NCBI GenBank assembly: GCA_032716605.1
Contig: CM064569.1
Span: forward strand, 8,568,839 to 8,632,838
Reading direction: 5' to 3'
Source: Paralithodes platypus
Lineage: Eukaryota; Arthropoda; Malacostraca; Decapoda; Lithodidae
Length of the DNA: 64,000 bases
Positions within the stretch are counted from its first letter, which is position 1; each line of letters starts with the position of its first letter. Positions 35,877 to 47,014 of the stretch are shown one piece after another. The notes beneath the pieces were generated by a model. That model did no database searches and was not told the DNA's origin. It saw only the letters and a list, made by a program, of their open reading frames with translations. The position numbers and the translations under genes were made by a program.

Positions 35877-35879
<3 letters not shown>

Positions 35880-35931
<52 letters not shown>
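35880..35931. repeat. GA microsatellite
   Basis: Uninterrupted AG dinucleotides. Confidence 0.95.
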
Positions 35932-35932
<1 letters not shown>

Positions 35933-35970
35933 ATCACTGGTATTTGGCAAAATGAAAATAAATACTCAGG

Positions 35971-36336
35971 TTAAGGGGGGATGGTCTCATTTGTTTGCTT
36001 GTTTATTGATCTTTCTATATATATTGTTATAGTTTCCTCCCTAGACCTCCATCAAGCATAAAAACAACACCATCTAGAACCCCCATCAAGATAAATTTGT
36101 ACAGTTTTCGATTGAAAATTTCCCGGCCGAAGGCCGGTTCCTCTTAAAATTACAGTTACAGGCTCGCTATCGCTCGCCAGAAAAAATAGATACCTAAAGG
36201 GCACGAAAGGTCTTGATATCGATAACAAATGGGACTAAAGGTCTCAAAATCGACCAACAAATGGACCGAACGTCGTAAAATCTGAAAACTAATGTGGTAA
36301 AAGGGGGGGCCAGAAAAACAGTCCATGCTCCCTTAA
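35971..36336 (-). mobile_element. MITE-A copy
   Basis: TTAAGGGGGGATGG at the left and CCATGCTCCCTTAA at the right form the inverted ends. CCGGCCGAAGGCCGG palindrome and CGCTATCGCTCGCC blocks are in minus orientation. Confidence 0.83.
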
Positions 36337-36422
36337 GAGAGCTTGGTGTAATGAGACGACTTAGGTACCGTATGGGGTGACAACAAAATATGCTGAGGCT
36401 AGCGCGTGTGGAGTCTACCAAT

Positions 36423-36426
<4 letters not shown>

Positions 36427-36500
<74 letters not shown>

Positions 36501-36748
36501 AAGGTTAAAAATGGAAGATATGAGGACAGGACAGCAACATAGTTAAAATATCAAGCATAAATAGATAGATAGATGAATAGATAGATGGATATATAAATAG
36601 ATCGATAGATAAATAGATAGATAAATAGATAGGTAGATAGATAGATAGCTAGATATAGACAGGGGGGAGGGAGGAGGTAGTTTAGGAACCTTTACAGACC
36701 TGATAGAAATAATGCTGAGGTCAAGGTTTGTGGAATTTGTCATTAAAA

Positions 36749-36797
<49 letters not shown>
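36427..36797. repeat. GA and GATA microsatellites
   Basis: GA run 36427-36497, GATA-type repeats 36558-36658, and GA run 36751-36793. Confidence 0.93.
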
Positions 36798-36798
<1 letters not shown>

Positions 36799-37552
36799 CT
36801 TTGTTGATTTCAAGAATCTTCTTCATGGCACTATTGTATAGAGACACGTCAATACTAATAATAGTTTAACAAGGATATATAAAACCCTTACACAGAATTT
36901 AACCAACGCCAACCTATTAAATCTCGGGGGGTCGGTATATACAGTAACACATACAGTATTCCGGTATTATTAAACTATTCGGAGGTCATTAACGGACAAC
37001 AGACCTCGGGAATTGTCCAGTATCCAGGCCCTCGTTATAGCCCCAATACTATCTGACTGTGATAGAGCAGAGAGGGAGAGAGTGCAGGGACGGAGGGACG
37101 GAGGGAAGGCTAGAGAGAGAGGCAGTTAGGGAGGGAGGGAGAGAGAGAGGAGGGGAGGGAGGGAGTTTGGAATGAAGGGAGAGAGAGAGTGGGGAGGGCA
37201 GGGAGGACGGGGGGAGGGAGGTGGGTTAATGGGGTTAGTCTAGGTTAACTATTATATCTAGACTTAGTAAGGTGTAATATTTCTTATACTATTTGGCACC
37301 AGCCGAACAGAGCGATACTCCCGGGGAGTGGTAGGTGGATGATAAGGACAGCTGGAACTCCTGTTTCAACACCTGGTCTCCCTTGCTGATCCTTTCAGTG
37401 TCTCATCAATAATGAGGGCAACCCCAGCCTGCCCTCCAAAACACCTTCTCCCCATATTAATACATTATACTACAGTCACCTTACATACTACACTAACTTT
37501 TCCAGAAAGAAAAAACAAAGCACGAAACCTCGACCCTCCTAGGAGTCCCCAA

Positions 37553-37581
<29 letters not shown>
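36798..37581. other. Purine-rich DNA and a G homopolymer
   Basis: GA/GGA-rich sequence at 37066-37230 and a run of about 29 G at 37553-37581. No gene seen. Confidence 0.6.
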
Positions 37582-37583
<2 letters not shown>

Positions 37584-37642
37584 CAGAAATGCCCCCATCA
37601 GTTTGACTCCTGGCAACGACTCCTCAAAATGTTCTGGACCAC

Positions 37643-39311
37643 CATCTTCTACTCTCACTATTAATTTCTGAAACATTCGTGGCCTCTCTTCTAACTTCCA
37701 CTCTGTGGAACACCACCTCTCCTCTGCCAACCCTGATCTTCTCTTTCTCACCGAGACAAAGTTGTCTGGGACTACTGACAGCAAACCCTTCTCTGTATCC
37801 TCCTACTATCTCTATCCTCAGTTTCAAGCCAAAGGTGGATGTTGCGTCTATGTATGCAACAATCTTGCTTTCTCTCCTGTTCCCAACTTTGATTCTTCTG
37901 AATTCTCAACTCTCTAGCTAAAGCTTTCTTGTCACTCTCAAACTAAATATTTCTGCGCCATCTATCTCTTCCCTAATTCTACTGGCTATCCTAAATTCTT
38001 TGACTATCTAATTTCTTAAGTGGAACACATTATATCCATCTCTCCTTTCGCAGAAATCTCCATCTTAGGAGATTTCAACGTTCACCACCCACTTATGGAT
38101 CTCCTGTTTCCACTGCGCTGTTCTCACTGCATTCAATCCTGGTGCCCTTATTACCAAAAAGATATAAACAAGCTAGAACAAGTTCAACGTAGAGTTACCA
38201 AAATGATACCTAGCCTAAAGAACAAACCATACGAAGAGCGTCTTAGAGAATTAAATATATTTCCTTTAACCCAGCGCAGATTAAGAGGTGACTTAATTCA
38301 AGTGTTCAAAATCATCAAAGGCATCGACAATATGAACTGTAGTAAGTACTTCACTATCGACCAATCTAATTACACGCGGGGAAACGGTTGCAAAATTATT
38401 GGTAAATCTTTTAACTCACACGAATCTAAGAATTTCTTCTTCAATCGAGTTGTCAACTTGTGGAATGGGCTTCCCCGAGACGTTATAGACTGCAGAACCG
38501 TTGATTCATTTAAACTCCGCCTAGACAAATATCTCGCATCAAACTCGCGACTGACTGCGTTTGTAAATGAATAACTTTATTTTTTCCCCCCCTCAGTTAC
38601 TAACCCATCTGTCCCCTACTAACTTCCTAATCCTGCCACGGACATTAGTTCCAGGGCAGTAGTTCCCTTTCCAATGTTCCCTTACCCACTCTAAACCACT
38701 GTTTGGACACTTGATCCTCAGTGTTTTGGAGGACAAGCAGCCTAGAAGGGTCACTAGAACTGTTGTTGCTTGATTTCCTTTGTACTCCTTTGTACTGACA
38801 ACAAGCCTACATCTTTTCTATGCTAAATTACCTAGACCAGGTAGTCCAGCAACCCACCTGTATCCCGGATCTCTCAGAGATCGGCCCAATATTCTTGACT
38901 TATTTCTAACCTCTAACCCTTCTGCTCATACTGTAAATATATTCTCTCCTTTGGGCTCCTCCGACCATAAACTTATCTCTGTCATCTGTCCTATCTCTCC
39001 AGTACGGCCACACGATCCTCCCAGCCGGCGGCTCTTGTGGCACTTTGGCGCTGCCGACTGAGAGGCTCTTCGGCAGTACTTTTTTTTATTTCCCATGGAA
39101 TGAATTTTGCTTCCATGGACGGGGACCCTCGGAGAATGCTGAACGCATTACCGAGGTTATCCTATCGGGCATGGAAGCGTACATTCTATTTTCTTTCAGT
39201 CTAATGCAAACAAATCTCGCTTTACTCACGCTTGTTCTACTGCTGTCAGCAATATGAAGGAAGTATTCAAACGGTACCGTCGCCTTCATACTCAAGAATC
39301 TCATACTTCCA
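37643..39311 (+). pseudogene. Arthropod LINE endonuclease remnant
   Basis: Plus-strand remnant of an APE-type LINE related to LINE-A. NIRGLSSNFHSVEHHL and DLLFLTETKLS are at 37666-37760, ILGDFNVHH near 38066, and after an interruption [14 protein letters not shown] and GSSDHKLIS lie at 38897-38985. Endonuclease motifs are present, but stops and frame changes occur throughout, and the RT part is missing. A CR1-like fragment (38121-38815) sits inside the endonuclease. A GATA microsatellite follows its degraded end. Confidence 0.75.
38121..38815 (+). pseudogene. CR1-like LINE 3' fragment, nested
   Basis: Encodes the end of a CR1-like RT protein: CIQSWCPYYQKDINKLEQVQ, then KMIPSLKN, LRGDLIQVFKIIKG, FFFNRVVNLWNGLP and FKLRLDKYL, ending at a stop at 38574. 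A C/T-rich 3' UTR follows, ending near the duplicated CTTTGTACT. It is 5'-truncated and splits the endonuclease of the flanking LINE remnant between the DFN and SDH motifs. Confidence 0.78.
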
Positions 39312-39319
39312 GAGATAGG

Positions 39320-39367
<48 letters not shown>
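39312..39367. repeat. GATA microsatellite
   Basis: About 13 GATA units at the end of the LINE remnant. Confidence 0.93.
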
Positions 39368-39419
39368 GCAGGAATATAAAGCCAGGAAGAGGATGGAAAT
39401 ATGAGGACAGGTAGAGAAT

Positions 39420-39794
39420 ATAATTATGAAGACAGAGGCATAGTTAAAATATCAGGACTCGGAGAGAGAGAGAGGGAGAGTGAGTGTGGGAGTGAGGGTC
39501 AAGACAAGCCTTTTTAGCTTGTGAAATATGGTCATTATTCCTTCAAAAGGATGCGATGTTTCCTTGCCAAAATTATTATACCTGTATGAGAGAGAGAGAG
39601 ACGGGATATTTAGTTAGAAAGATAAAAAAAAATGGCGGATACGTAGATATATAGATCGATAAAGAGAGAGAGAGAGAGTGAGAGTGAGTGTGAGAGTGAG
39701 GGGCAAGAACATCCTTTTTAAAAAAAGCTTATGAAATAAGGTCATTATTCCTTCAAAAGGATGCGATGTTTCCTTGCCAAAATGATTATACCTG

Positions 39795-39832
<38 letters not shown>

Positions 39833-39905
39833 GATACTTAGTTAGAACGATAAATAAAGATAGAGAGGAGGGCGAGAACGAGAGAGACAGAGAGAGAGAG
39901 AGTAA
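39420..39905. repeat. Duplicated segment of about 210 bp with GA runs
   Basis: CATTATTCCTTCAAAAGGAT and CCTTGCCAAAAT occur at 39532-39575 and again 210 bp downstream, each followed by a GTATGAGAGAG run. Confidence 0.85.
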
Positions 39906-40093
39906 GTGAGTGAATGAGAGTGGGGACAGAGAAAAGAGTTAGGATCAATGGCCAAAGAGAGTCGCCCTGATTCAATTTTCTCGTTCACCTCTTTCCGAAA
40001 ATGATACGGTTTCAATCTCTGCCGGTTGTCCAGAGTTAAAGGCCTTATAACATGGAAGATCGGCCAACCTCCGCCATGTTGGTACCCTGAGTG

Positions 40094-40277
40094 TTGGTAA
40101 CCCTCTCAAGATCCGATTACGCATTTATTTTCTGTTTTCTGGCTATTATTAGACGATTTTATGCAGATTAGGAAAGGTATATGTAAGTCAGAGGGTTAAT
40201 TAATATAGTCTTTTCCCATATAATTCCCACAGATACTTCCTAAACTGTCACAAATCGTCTAATGATAGCTAGAATAA
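40094..40277. mobile_element. Degenerate MITE-B
   Basis: TTATTAGACGATTTTATGCA is mirrored by ACAAATCGTCTAATGATAG. The outer ends are worn. Confidence 0.6.
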
Positions 40278-40779
40278 ACTGTCCAACTGCATCATTATCT
40301 TCAAATACTGGTACAGTTAACTCGATTAATTCGCAGAGACAAACCCCCAGAGCTTGGAATTTAAATTCTGGTAACACTGAATATTTGTGGTCTGCCAAAC
40401 GTACGATTCTTTATCCCCCCTCCCCCCCTCCAACCACCAACCCCACCACAAACGCAAGTGCTCCACAACATTCTTCCCGTTCCTCCCTTTTCACTACAGT
40501 GACTACACCTATCCCTCCTATCCCATTCATACCCGTCTCCTCTGATAATTTGCACAACGCTTTATTTTATTTTTTTAAGTAAACAAATACGGCAATCAGA
40601 CTCTAACAACGATTTTGGACAGAATTTACAACATGATTCTACTTAGGCTACATTTCATCCATTGCCTAATATTATTCACTAGAAAATTTACATCCTTACA
40701 TAATATAAATGAGATCTAGGATGTCTTCGTGAATAGTTCTCTCTCTCTCTCTTCAAAGGTGTAAATATGCCTTGTTTTA

Positions 40780-40995
40780 TTAACCCTTTCTATACCAGTG
40801 ACGTCTTTTTTATTTGATTTCAACTATATTTAGATAATTTTATGAAGCTTAGGAAGGACTTGTGGTAGGTAAAAAGATTAATTGAGTTAGTGTGTAGCCT
40901 TTTAATTGGTAGACGTCCTTCCTAAGCTGAATAAAGTGGTCTAATATTTGCCAGAATATAATGAAAAAGGATGTCACCGTTACTGAATAGGTTAA
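40780..40995. mobile_element. MITE-B copy
   Basis: TTAACCCTTTCTATACCAGT at the left, and AGGTTAA at the right as its worn mirror. GCTTAGGAAGGAC mirrors GTCCTTCCTAAGC. Confidence 0.8.
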
Positions 40996-41790
40996 TGTTA
41001 TTTTACTGAAATTTAGAGCTTCTACATTATGTTCGATTCACGGTTACATTTTCTTGGGGATTTTTTTTAAATCTGAGCTAAATAAGTTAATCAATTGTGT
41101 GAAAATGAGCCTATGAATAATATCACGACCCAATAACTTTAGGGACAGACCACAGGCAAAACTAATAGGATCAATATAGAAAGAGAAAAGAGCTTGGTCG
41201 TCTAGGAAAGGTTGATACCGTACTTGATTGTACGACGTTCAGCTGAATTAGAGTACACTACAAAGAAATACGATTATAACTTGTCTATAGGGGCTTCCCC
41301 ACATGCCCGATTTTGGTCATGAACGCAACCCAACATCCCCTACTCGGCCATTGTGTCGTCATGTCATGTAAAATTCTTGCATGATCGTCTGATGACCCCG
41401 ATTAGTTCCTGGAGTTCTGGTGAGTCTTGAATTGGGTCGTGAGAGTTGTGCTGATTTTTAGAAAGTTAAAAAAAAATCACGAATGTCGGCGATGGTGTCG
41501 CCCAAAAAATATGTGTTACAAACATGCACAACCTCGCCCGACTATTTGCCGATGCACTGCGATTGCACAGAACTTGTCTCAAGATCAATCAGCAAAATGA
41601 CAAGACAGGTCTTGTATGTGTTGCAGACAACATATGCGACCATGGCAGAATGCGAGTATGCAATACTCAACAGTGTTGGCAACATGAAGGAACGGTCGGG
41701 GACACAGTCGTACAGTCGACTCAACTCAACATGGTCGCCATCAAGTTATTTTTTTCGTGAAACCGTATTCTTGTTTGCGTTCAGATTAAT
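40996..41790. other. Intergenic DNA, nothing recognised
   Basis: A 123-codon frame at 41483-41854 and its overlaps on both strands have no recognised domain and run into LINE-B. Not called as a gene. Confidence 0.45.
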
Positions 41791-41800
41791 GGTAGTGTTG

Positions 41801-44800
41801 TTGTTGTTGTTGTTGTTCCCTAAGCTGCCTGGCCGAACAGCCCCGAGTCCCTGAGAAAGGCCATGGCCACGATCGGGCTTTCCCACAGAGCTCTCATTGA
41901 GTGTAGATTGTGTTGTTGGCGTAAGTGGTTGTGTGAAATGCAGTCTTCTATGATGTGTTTAATGGTATGGGGTGCTGTGTTACATCCCGGGCAGGCGTCG
42001 ACAACGGAGTCATCCAGTCTCTTCTGATAGCTCAGGAGAGCTGGATGGTGTCCGCATCTCAGCCTGGCCAGGTGGACTCTGTCCTCGCGAGGAAGGGAGG
42101 ATTCGGAAGGATGGATTTCGGGAGGTCGTGCATGCAGCTGCGTGTTGTCTGTGAGTGAGTGGATGGATCGGTGAGAGATATGAGTATGGATGTGCTTCTG
42201 GAAGTTGGTTCGGGGTGGGCAGGGAGGGAGAGAGGACAATAATTGTGTGTGATACCGTGTGCTGGGTGTTGTTTTGATATTTCTTGGTGTCTGTGGGTGT
42301 GTTGCCATGTAGTTTAGTGGGTGGTCTTGGTTCGTGGAGGCTGCTGCCAGGAATTGAGTGCCTCTCATGTCCAGATGGTCTTTGACTTTGTGGATTTTGG
42401 TTTCTTGATGTAGGTGATCTGTGGGTGCAGTAGCTGTGCAGCCTGTAATGATCTTCAGGGCTTTGTTTTGAATAGTCTGTAAGGTCTTATGATGTGTTTC
42501 AGCTAGGTTAGAAGCCCAAGCTGGGCTTGCGTATTCCATCACTGATCTTATGTATTGTTTATATACTGTGGTGGTAGTTTCTTTGTTGTGTCCAAATTTT
42601 GTGTGAGCAAGTGACCTGAGGGCGTTAAGTCTGGGTGTCAGTTTCTTTTTAATGTTTGTGGTGTGCTGTTTGAATGTCATATGAGTATCATATGTTACTC
42701 CTAGGATTTTGGGTGTGTGTGTATGTGTTAGGGGTGTGTTGTTTATGGTGAGTTGAGGGATGTATTCGTGTTCTCCTGTCCAACTTGTGAGCAGGGTTGC
42801 GGTGGATTTGGCTGGGGCTAGATTAAGTCTGTTTGTAGTGCACCAGCCATGTAGTGTGTTGAGATAGGGTTGAAGGAGATCTGTTGCTCTTTTTGGGTCA
42901 TGGTGTGTGCATGTGAGTGTTATGTCATCTGCATAGGAAGCTAAGTTTATTTGGGGCGTATTGGGTGTAGTTATATCGTGCATGTACAGATTGAAGAGTG
43001 CGGGCGATAGGACGGATCCTTGTGGGACTCCGTTTGGAAAGTTTCTGATTTTAGATGACTGACCGGCAAAAGATACGTGTGCACATCTGCCTGCTAGGAA
43101 GTTGGCCAGCCACCGTTTTGTGTTGTTGTGCATGTTTGTGTTGTAGATTTTGTTTGTTAGGTTGTGGCGGGGGATGGCATCGAAGGCTTTACTAATGTCG
43201 AGTGTGGCTAATAGTGATCTGTGTGGTGGTCTAGCTGAATTGATGCCGTCGAAAGCTCTTTGTGTAAGGTCTGTGAGAAGAGTGTTTGTGGAGTGCAGTG
43301 GCCTAAAGCCATGTTGTGTTGGAGCTAGGGGTAGGTCAGGTGTAATTAGTTGTAATACTAGGCATTCCATGACTTTGGAGGGGGAGCAAAGGAGTGTGAT
43401 GGGGCGGTGCGAGGAGGGTAGCGTGGGGTCTTTGTTGGGTTTGGGGAATGTGATGATGATACCATGCTTCCAAATGTCTGGTATTGTGTTGTGTGAATAG
43501 CTGTAGTTTGATATGTTAGTGAGTGCTTGTATGCCTTGTGGTCCCAGGTGTCTGAGGTGTATGTTGCTTATGTTGTCTAGGCCACAGGCAGGTGAGTGCT
43601 TGAGATTGTTGATGATATGCTTTGTCTGGTGATTGGTGAAGGGTGTATAGTCAGGGTCTGTGGGGAATTGTCTCTTACGTCGGATGACACGTCGGTCGTC
43701 TTTGTGAGGTTTTAGGTGGCTGACATGTGAAAAGTGATTGATGAGAGTGTTTGCTTGTTGTTTACATGAAGGAGTAGAGTCTGTTGTTGTGATTGCAGCA
43801 TGTGATTGTGTTGTGTTGCTGTTGGACAGTGTGATGCTGTTTAGTGTTTTGTAGAGTTTTTTGGGGTTTGTTTTGTGATCAAGTGTTTGTAGGAAGTTAT
43901 TCCAATTTAGTTTTTGTTGTTCTTGTATTTTGTTGTTAGTTTGGGTGTTGAGTGCTTGAATTTGTTGTGTGATGTCTTGTGTGTGGGGTGCTGGGGAGTG
44001 TTTCAGTATGTCGCGTTGTCTGATGAGGTTTTGAATTTCTGGTGTGAAGTTGGGGTTGTGTCTTTTTCTGTTACCTCTTGGAATGTGTTTCTTGTCAGCG
44101 TTTTGGATAGTTTTATTGAGTATGTGTACAGCATTGTTGATGTTAGTGATGGGTGTATTGTTTAGAGTTGTGAAGTGTTGTTCTGTCTCATTTGTGAATG
44201 CTTCCCAGTTAGCTCTTTTATAATTGGTGTATGTGTGTTTGTGGCTAGCTGGGGTGAGTCTGGTTTTGGTGGTGATAATGATCGGGAGGTGGTCAGAGCC
44301 TAAGGTTCTGACCACCCTCCAGGATGTTGTGGGGGCGAGGTCTGGGGAGCAAAAGGTGATGTCTGGAGATGATGGGTTATAGAGGGCTTGGTGAGGAATA
44401 TGGGTATGTTGATGGATGTCGTTAAGGATGATGAGGTTATCGGGTTGGTTTTGTAGTACTAGCCCTCTGTCTGTGTCGGGGTTGTCGACAAACCAGGCCG
44501 ACGTCTTGGCGTTGAAGTCACCACCCAGGATGATGTGTGGGGTGTGTGGGGTGTTTGTGATGTGTTGTAAGTGTGGTCTGTATTCATTTGGTACTGTAGG
44601 GGATGTTTGGGGAGGGATGTATGTGTTTATGATGGTTATGTTGGAGTTGTTGCCAGTGCGTATTTTAATTGACTGTATTTCTGTTGTGTTATCATTTGGG
44701 GGGAGGAGTGATTTGGTTTGTACACTGGTTACTATGTATGATATTTCTTTGTGTACCAGGGTGATGAGTCCACCGCCCCCGCCGACAGCCCGGTCTTGTC

Positions 44801-45798
44801 TGATGGTGGTGAAATTATGAAATGTGGGTGTTTTTTGTGTTGTGCGGAGTTTTGTTTCTTGTAAGATGGCAATGTGTATGTTGTGTTGTTTGATGAAGTG
44901 TGAGAGTTCGTGTTTCTTTGTGTTGATGCCATCTATGTTCAGTTGAAGAATGTTAATGTTATGTGCACGATGTATGTTGGGTGCTGCTGCACGAGGATGG
45001 GGTGGGGGTGGGGGTGGGGGTGATGGGGGGGGTGGGGGAGGGGGTGAGGGAGGGGCTGGGGGTTGGGATGGGTGAGGTGGGGGTGGGGATTGGGGAGCAG
45101 GAGATGGGGGTTGGAATGGATTAGGATGGGGTGTGGTGTGTTGAGTTGAGGATGTGGATGGTATGGGAAGGTTAGGTGGGTTAGGGAGGAGAGGTGGACG
45201 GGTTTTAGGGGGGGGAGTGGATGATATGGGAAGGTTAGGTGGGTTGGGGAGGAGAGGTGGACGGGTTTTAGGTGAGGGATTTGACTGGGAGAGGGAGGGG
45301 CATGAGGAACAGGTCCAGGTGTTTGTGTAGTGTTTCTTGGAGGCAAGTGTTGTGCAGGTGAAGTGGGTCCAGTTCCCGCATGAATTGCAGAGAACTGAAC
45401 CCTTAGTATGGCGACTCGAAGTGATGGGTTTTGAGCAAGTTGGACATATGTATGTGAACGTGGGTCCTGGGTTGCTCTCAATGTCTCCGGCTAGAAGAAG
45501 TCTTCGAGAAATGACAGCCGGAGAGTCATTTCTCGGTGTAGGAAAAACTGTGTGATGTGTGTGTGGTGTGAGAGGTGTGGAAATTCCAGGCGCGACCGAA
45601 GCCGCTCCAAGGACCCGTGCCCCCAGGGAGGGGGCAGGGGATGGTTGTGACGGTTTGGCTCCCGAAACTGCTCCCCGCGGCCGGCATCCGGTTTTCCTCC
45701 ACTGGTCGTTGATTTTGTCTTCGGCTGTGGAGGGTCGGCAGCCATCCGCGGTTGGCAGCCTCGGGAGGTGGCCCCACGGCGTAGACGCCGCCACATCA
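41801..45798 (-). mobile_element. LINE-B, apparently complete non-LTR retrotransposon
   Basis: A minus-strand element of about 4.0 kb. Both ends carry the same 10-bp direct repeat GGTAGTGTTG (41791-41800 and 45799-45808), taken as target duplication. The 3' tail is a short AAC repeat (GTT on the plus strand) immediately after the stop codon. The ORF starts within a few bases of the 5' end, so there is almost no 5' UTR. The target is a GGT/GTT-rich stretch. Confidence 0.82.
41820..45794 (-). CDS. LINE-B polyprotein: 2A-like motif, PHD-like finger, endonuclease, RT
   Basis: A 1324-codon uninterrupted frame. Residues 1-96 are Pro/Arg-rich leader. LLLAGDIESNPGP at 99-111 matches the 2A consensus D(V/I)ExNPGP, which makes ribosomes skip a peptide bond before the last Pro. 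Residues about 115-167 form a Cys4-His-Cys3 finger of PHD type. A Pro-rich linker (about 170-285) leads to an APE endonuclease (LQLNIDGINTKKHEL, ILQETKL, GGDFNAKTSAW, SDHLPI). The RT has DISKAFDAIP, NGVPQGSVLSP and SYADD near 953. The C-terminus has LRCGHHPALLSY and CPGCNTAPHTIKHIIEDC (near 1268-1285), a Cys/His motif common in Jockey/I-group LINEs. The first codon used is GTG; the true start may lie elsewhere or upstream of the present 5' end. No lesion is visible. Confidence 0.88.
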   Translation of the reverse strand: MAASTPWGHLPRLPTADGCRPSTAEDKINDQWRKTGCRPRGAVSGAKPSQPSPAPSLGARVLGAASVAPGISTPLTPHTHHTVFPTPRNDSPAVISRRLLLAGDIESNPGPTFTYICPTCSKPITSSRHTKGSVLCNSCGNWTHFTCTTLASKKHYTNTWTCSSCPSLSQSNPSPKTRPPLLPNPPNLPISSTPPPKTRPPLLPNPPNLPIPSTSSTQHTTPHPNPFQPPSPAPQSPPPPHPSQPPAPPSPPPPPPPSPPPPPPPHPRAAAPNIHRAHNINILQLNIDGINTKKHELSHFIKQHNIHIAILQETKLRTTQKTPTFHNFTTIRQDRAVGGGGGLITLVHKEISYIVTSVQTKSLLPPNDNTTEIQSIKIRTGNNSNITIINTYIPPQTSPTVPNEYRPHLQHITNTPHTPHIILGGDFNAKTSAWFVDNPDTDRGLVLQNQPDNLIILNDIHQHTHIPHQALYNPSSPDITFCSPDLAPTTSWRVVRTLGSDHLPIIITTKTRLTPASHKHTYTNYKRANWEAFTNETEQHFTTLNNTPITNINNAVHILNKTIQNADKKHIPRGNRKRHNPNFTPEIQNLIRQRDILKHSPAPHTQDITQQIQALNTQTNNKIQEQQKLNWNNFLQTLDHKTNPKKLYKTLNSITLSNSNTTQSHAAITTTDSTPSCKQQANTLINHFSHVSHLKPHKDDRRVIRRKRQFPTDPDYTPFTNHQTKHIINNLKHSPACGLDNISNIHLRHLGPQGIQALTNISNYSYSHNTIPDIWKHGIIITFPKPNKDPTLPSSHRPITLLCSPSKVMECLVLQLITPDLPLAPTQHGFRPLHSTNTLLTDLTQRAFDGINSARPPHRSLLATLDISKAFDAIPRHNLTNKIYNTNMHNNTKRWLANFLAGRCAHVSFAGQSSKIRNFPNGVPQGSVLSPALFNLYMHDITTPNTPQINLASYADDITLTCTHHDPKRATDLLQPYLNTLHGWCTTNRLNLAPAKSTATLLTSWTGEHEYIPQLTINNTPLTHTHTPKILGVTYDTHMTFKQHTTNIKKKLTPRLNALRSLAHTKFGHNKETTTTVYKQYIRSVMEYASPAWASNLAETHHKTLQTIQNKALKIITGCTATAPTDHLHQETKIHKVKDHLDMRGTQFLAAASTNQDHPLNYMATHPQTPRNIKTTPSTRYHTQLLSSLPPCPPRTNFQKHIHTHISHRSIHSLTDNTQLHARPPEIHPSESSLPREDRVHLARLRCGHHPALLSYQKRLDDSVVDACPGCNTAPHTIKHIIEDCISHNHLRQQHNLHSMRALWESPIVAMAFLRDSGLFGQAA

Positions 45799-45945
45799 GG
45801 TAGTGTTGGTGGTGGTGGTTGTTGTGATTGTGGTAGTAGTAATCGTGGGTGTGGTGTATGGTCGTGGTGGTGATGTATGGTCGTGGTGATGGTTTTGGCT
45901 GTGGTGGTGGTGGTTGTGGTACTGATAGTGGTGGTGGTTATATGA
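45799..45945. repeat. GGT/GTT-rich trinucleotide tract
   Basis: Imperfect GTG, GTT and GGT triplets; target region of LINE-B. Confidence 0.85.
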
Positions 45946-46242
45946 ATCTGGCCTTATCTAACCTGAGGCGTTACCTTTTCGTGCATTAAGAGTTTGTCTT
46001 CTCTCACACACTGGTTACCTTTAACTTTACATCTGTATAACAATCATCCCCGTTTATTATGACAGCAGTTTGTCATATAAGCAAAGCCAGACCGTCAAAT
46101 TGTACAGAAAATCACTACTGCCCTCGCCGTATCTATATAAATCTATATCAAATGTCAATATGTATGCTTACTGTGTATTTATGCTTCCGGTTCCACATAC
46201 ACACACAATCTCACGCAGACGTGACGTATACAGTATATACAC

Positions 46243-46243
<1 letters not shown>
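45946..46243. other. Intergenic DNA, nothing recognised
   Basis: No coding or repeat signal other than short ACACAC and ATATAC runs. Confidence 0.45.
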
Positions 46244-46286
<43 letters not shown>

Positions 46287-46886
46287 AAATACATGTGAAC
46301 TAATAAATATTTAAATACTCTCGGTCAGGATCGAACCTCCGACATTCAGAACGAGTGGACAAACTTTTAATCCACTACACAAAGGCGTGATAAAGTAATC
46401 TTAACCATGTTCTACATATAATAAGGAGAAGGGAAATCCTACTTGGAGAATCTATTGCATTTAATGCACAAGTCGCAGGATCCATATTCCAGGACACAAT
46501 ACAGGGATATTTACAAGATTACCCACTTAACTCGGGTTATAGAGATTTCATTTTTAGTCTCGCCCAGCCAAACACGAGTCATTAATATCAAGTATATGTC
46601 ATAAATACATGTGAGCTAATAAATGTTTAAGTACTCCCAGCCGGGATCGAACCTCCGACATTCAGAAACGAGTGTCCAACCCGAGTTGCGTGGATAATCT
46701 TATATAAATCATTGTATGGTATCCTGGTATATGGATCCTGCGACTTGTGCATGAATTTAATTACATTCTCCAAGTAGGATTACCATTCTTCTTAATATAA
46801 ATAGGAACAGGATTAGTTTATCACGCCGTGGTGTAGTGGATTAAAATAGTTCTGAATGTCTGTCGGAGGTTCGATCCCGGCTGGGA

Positions 46887-46958
<72 letters not shown>

Positions 46959-46972
46959 ATTATATATATTCC

Positions 46973-47014
<42 letters not shown>

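Noticed and set aside
41483..41854. 123-codon plus-strand ORF
   Set aside because: No domain; it runs through the target site into LINE-B, and overlapping frames exist on both strands.
42000..45873. Plus-strand ORFs of 60-134 codons across LINE-B
   Set aside because: They are antisense shadows of the intact 1324-codon LINE-B frame.
46810..46885. Functional tRNA gene
   Set aside because: A- and B-box-like motifs exist, but acceptor and anticodon stems do not form; called SINE-like.
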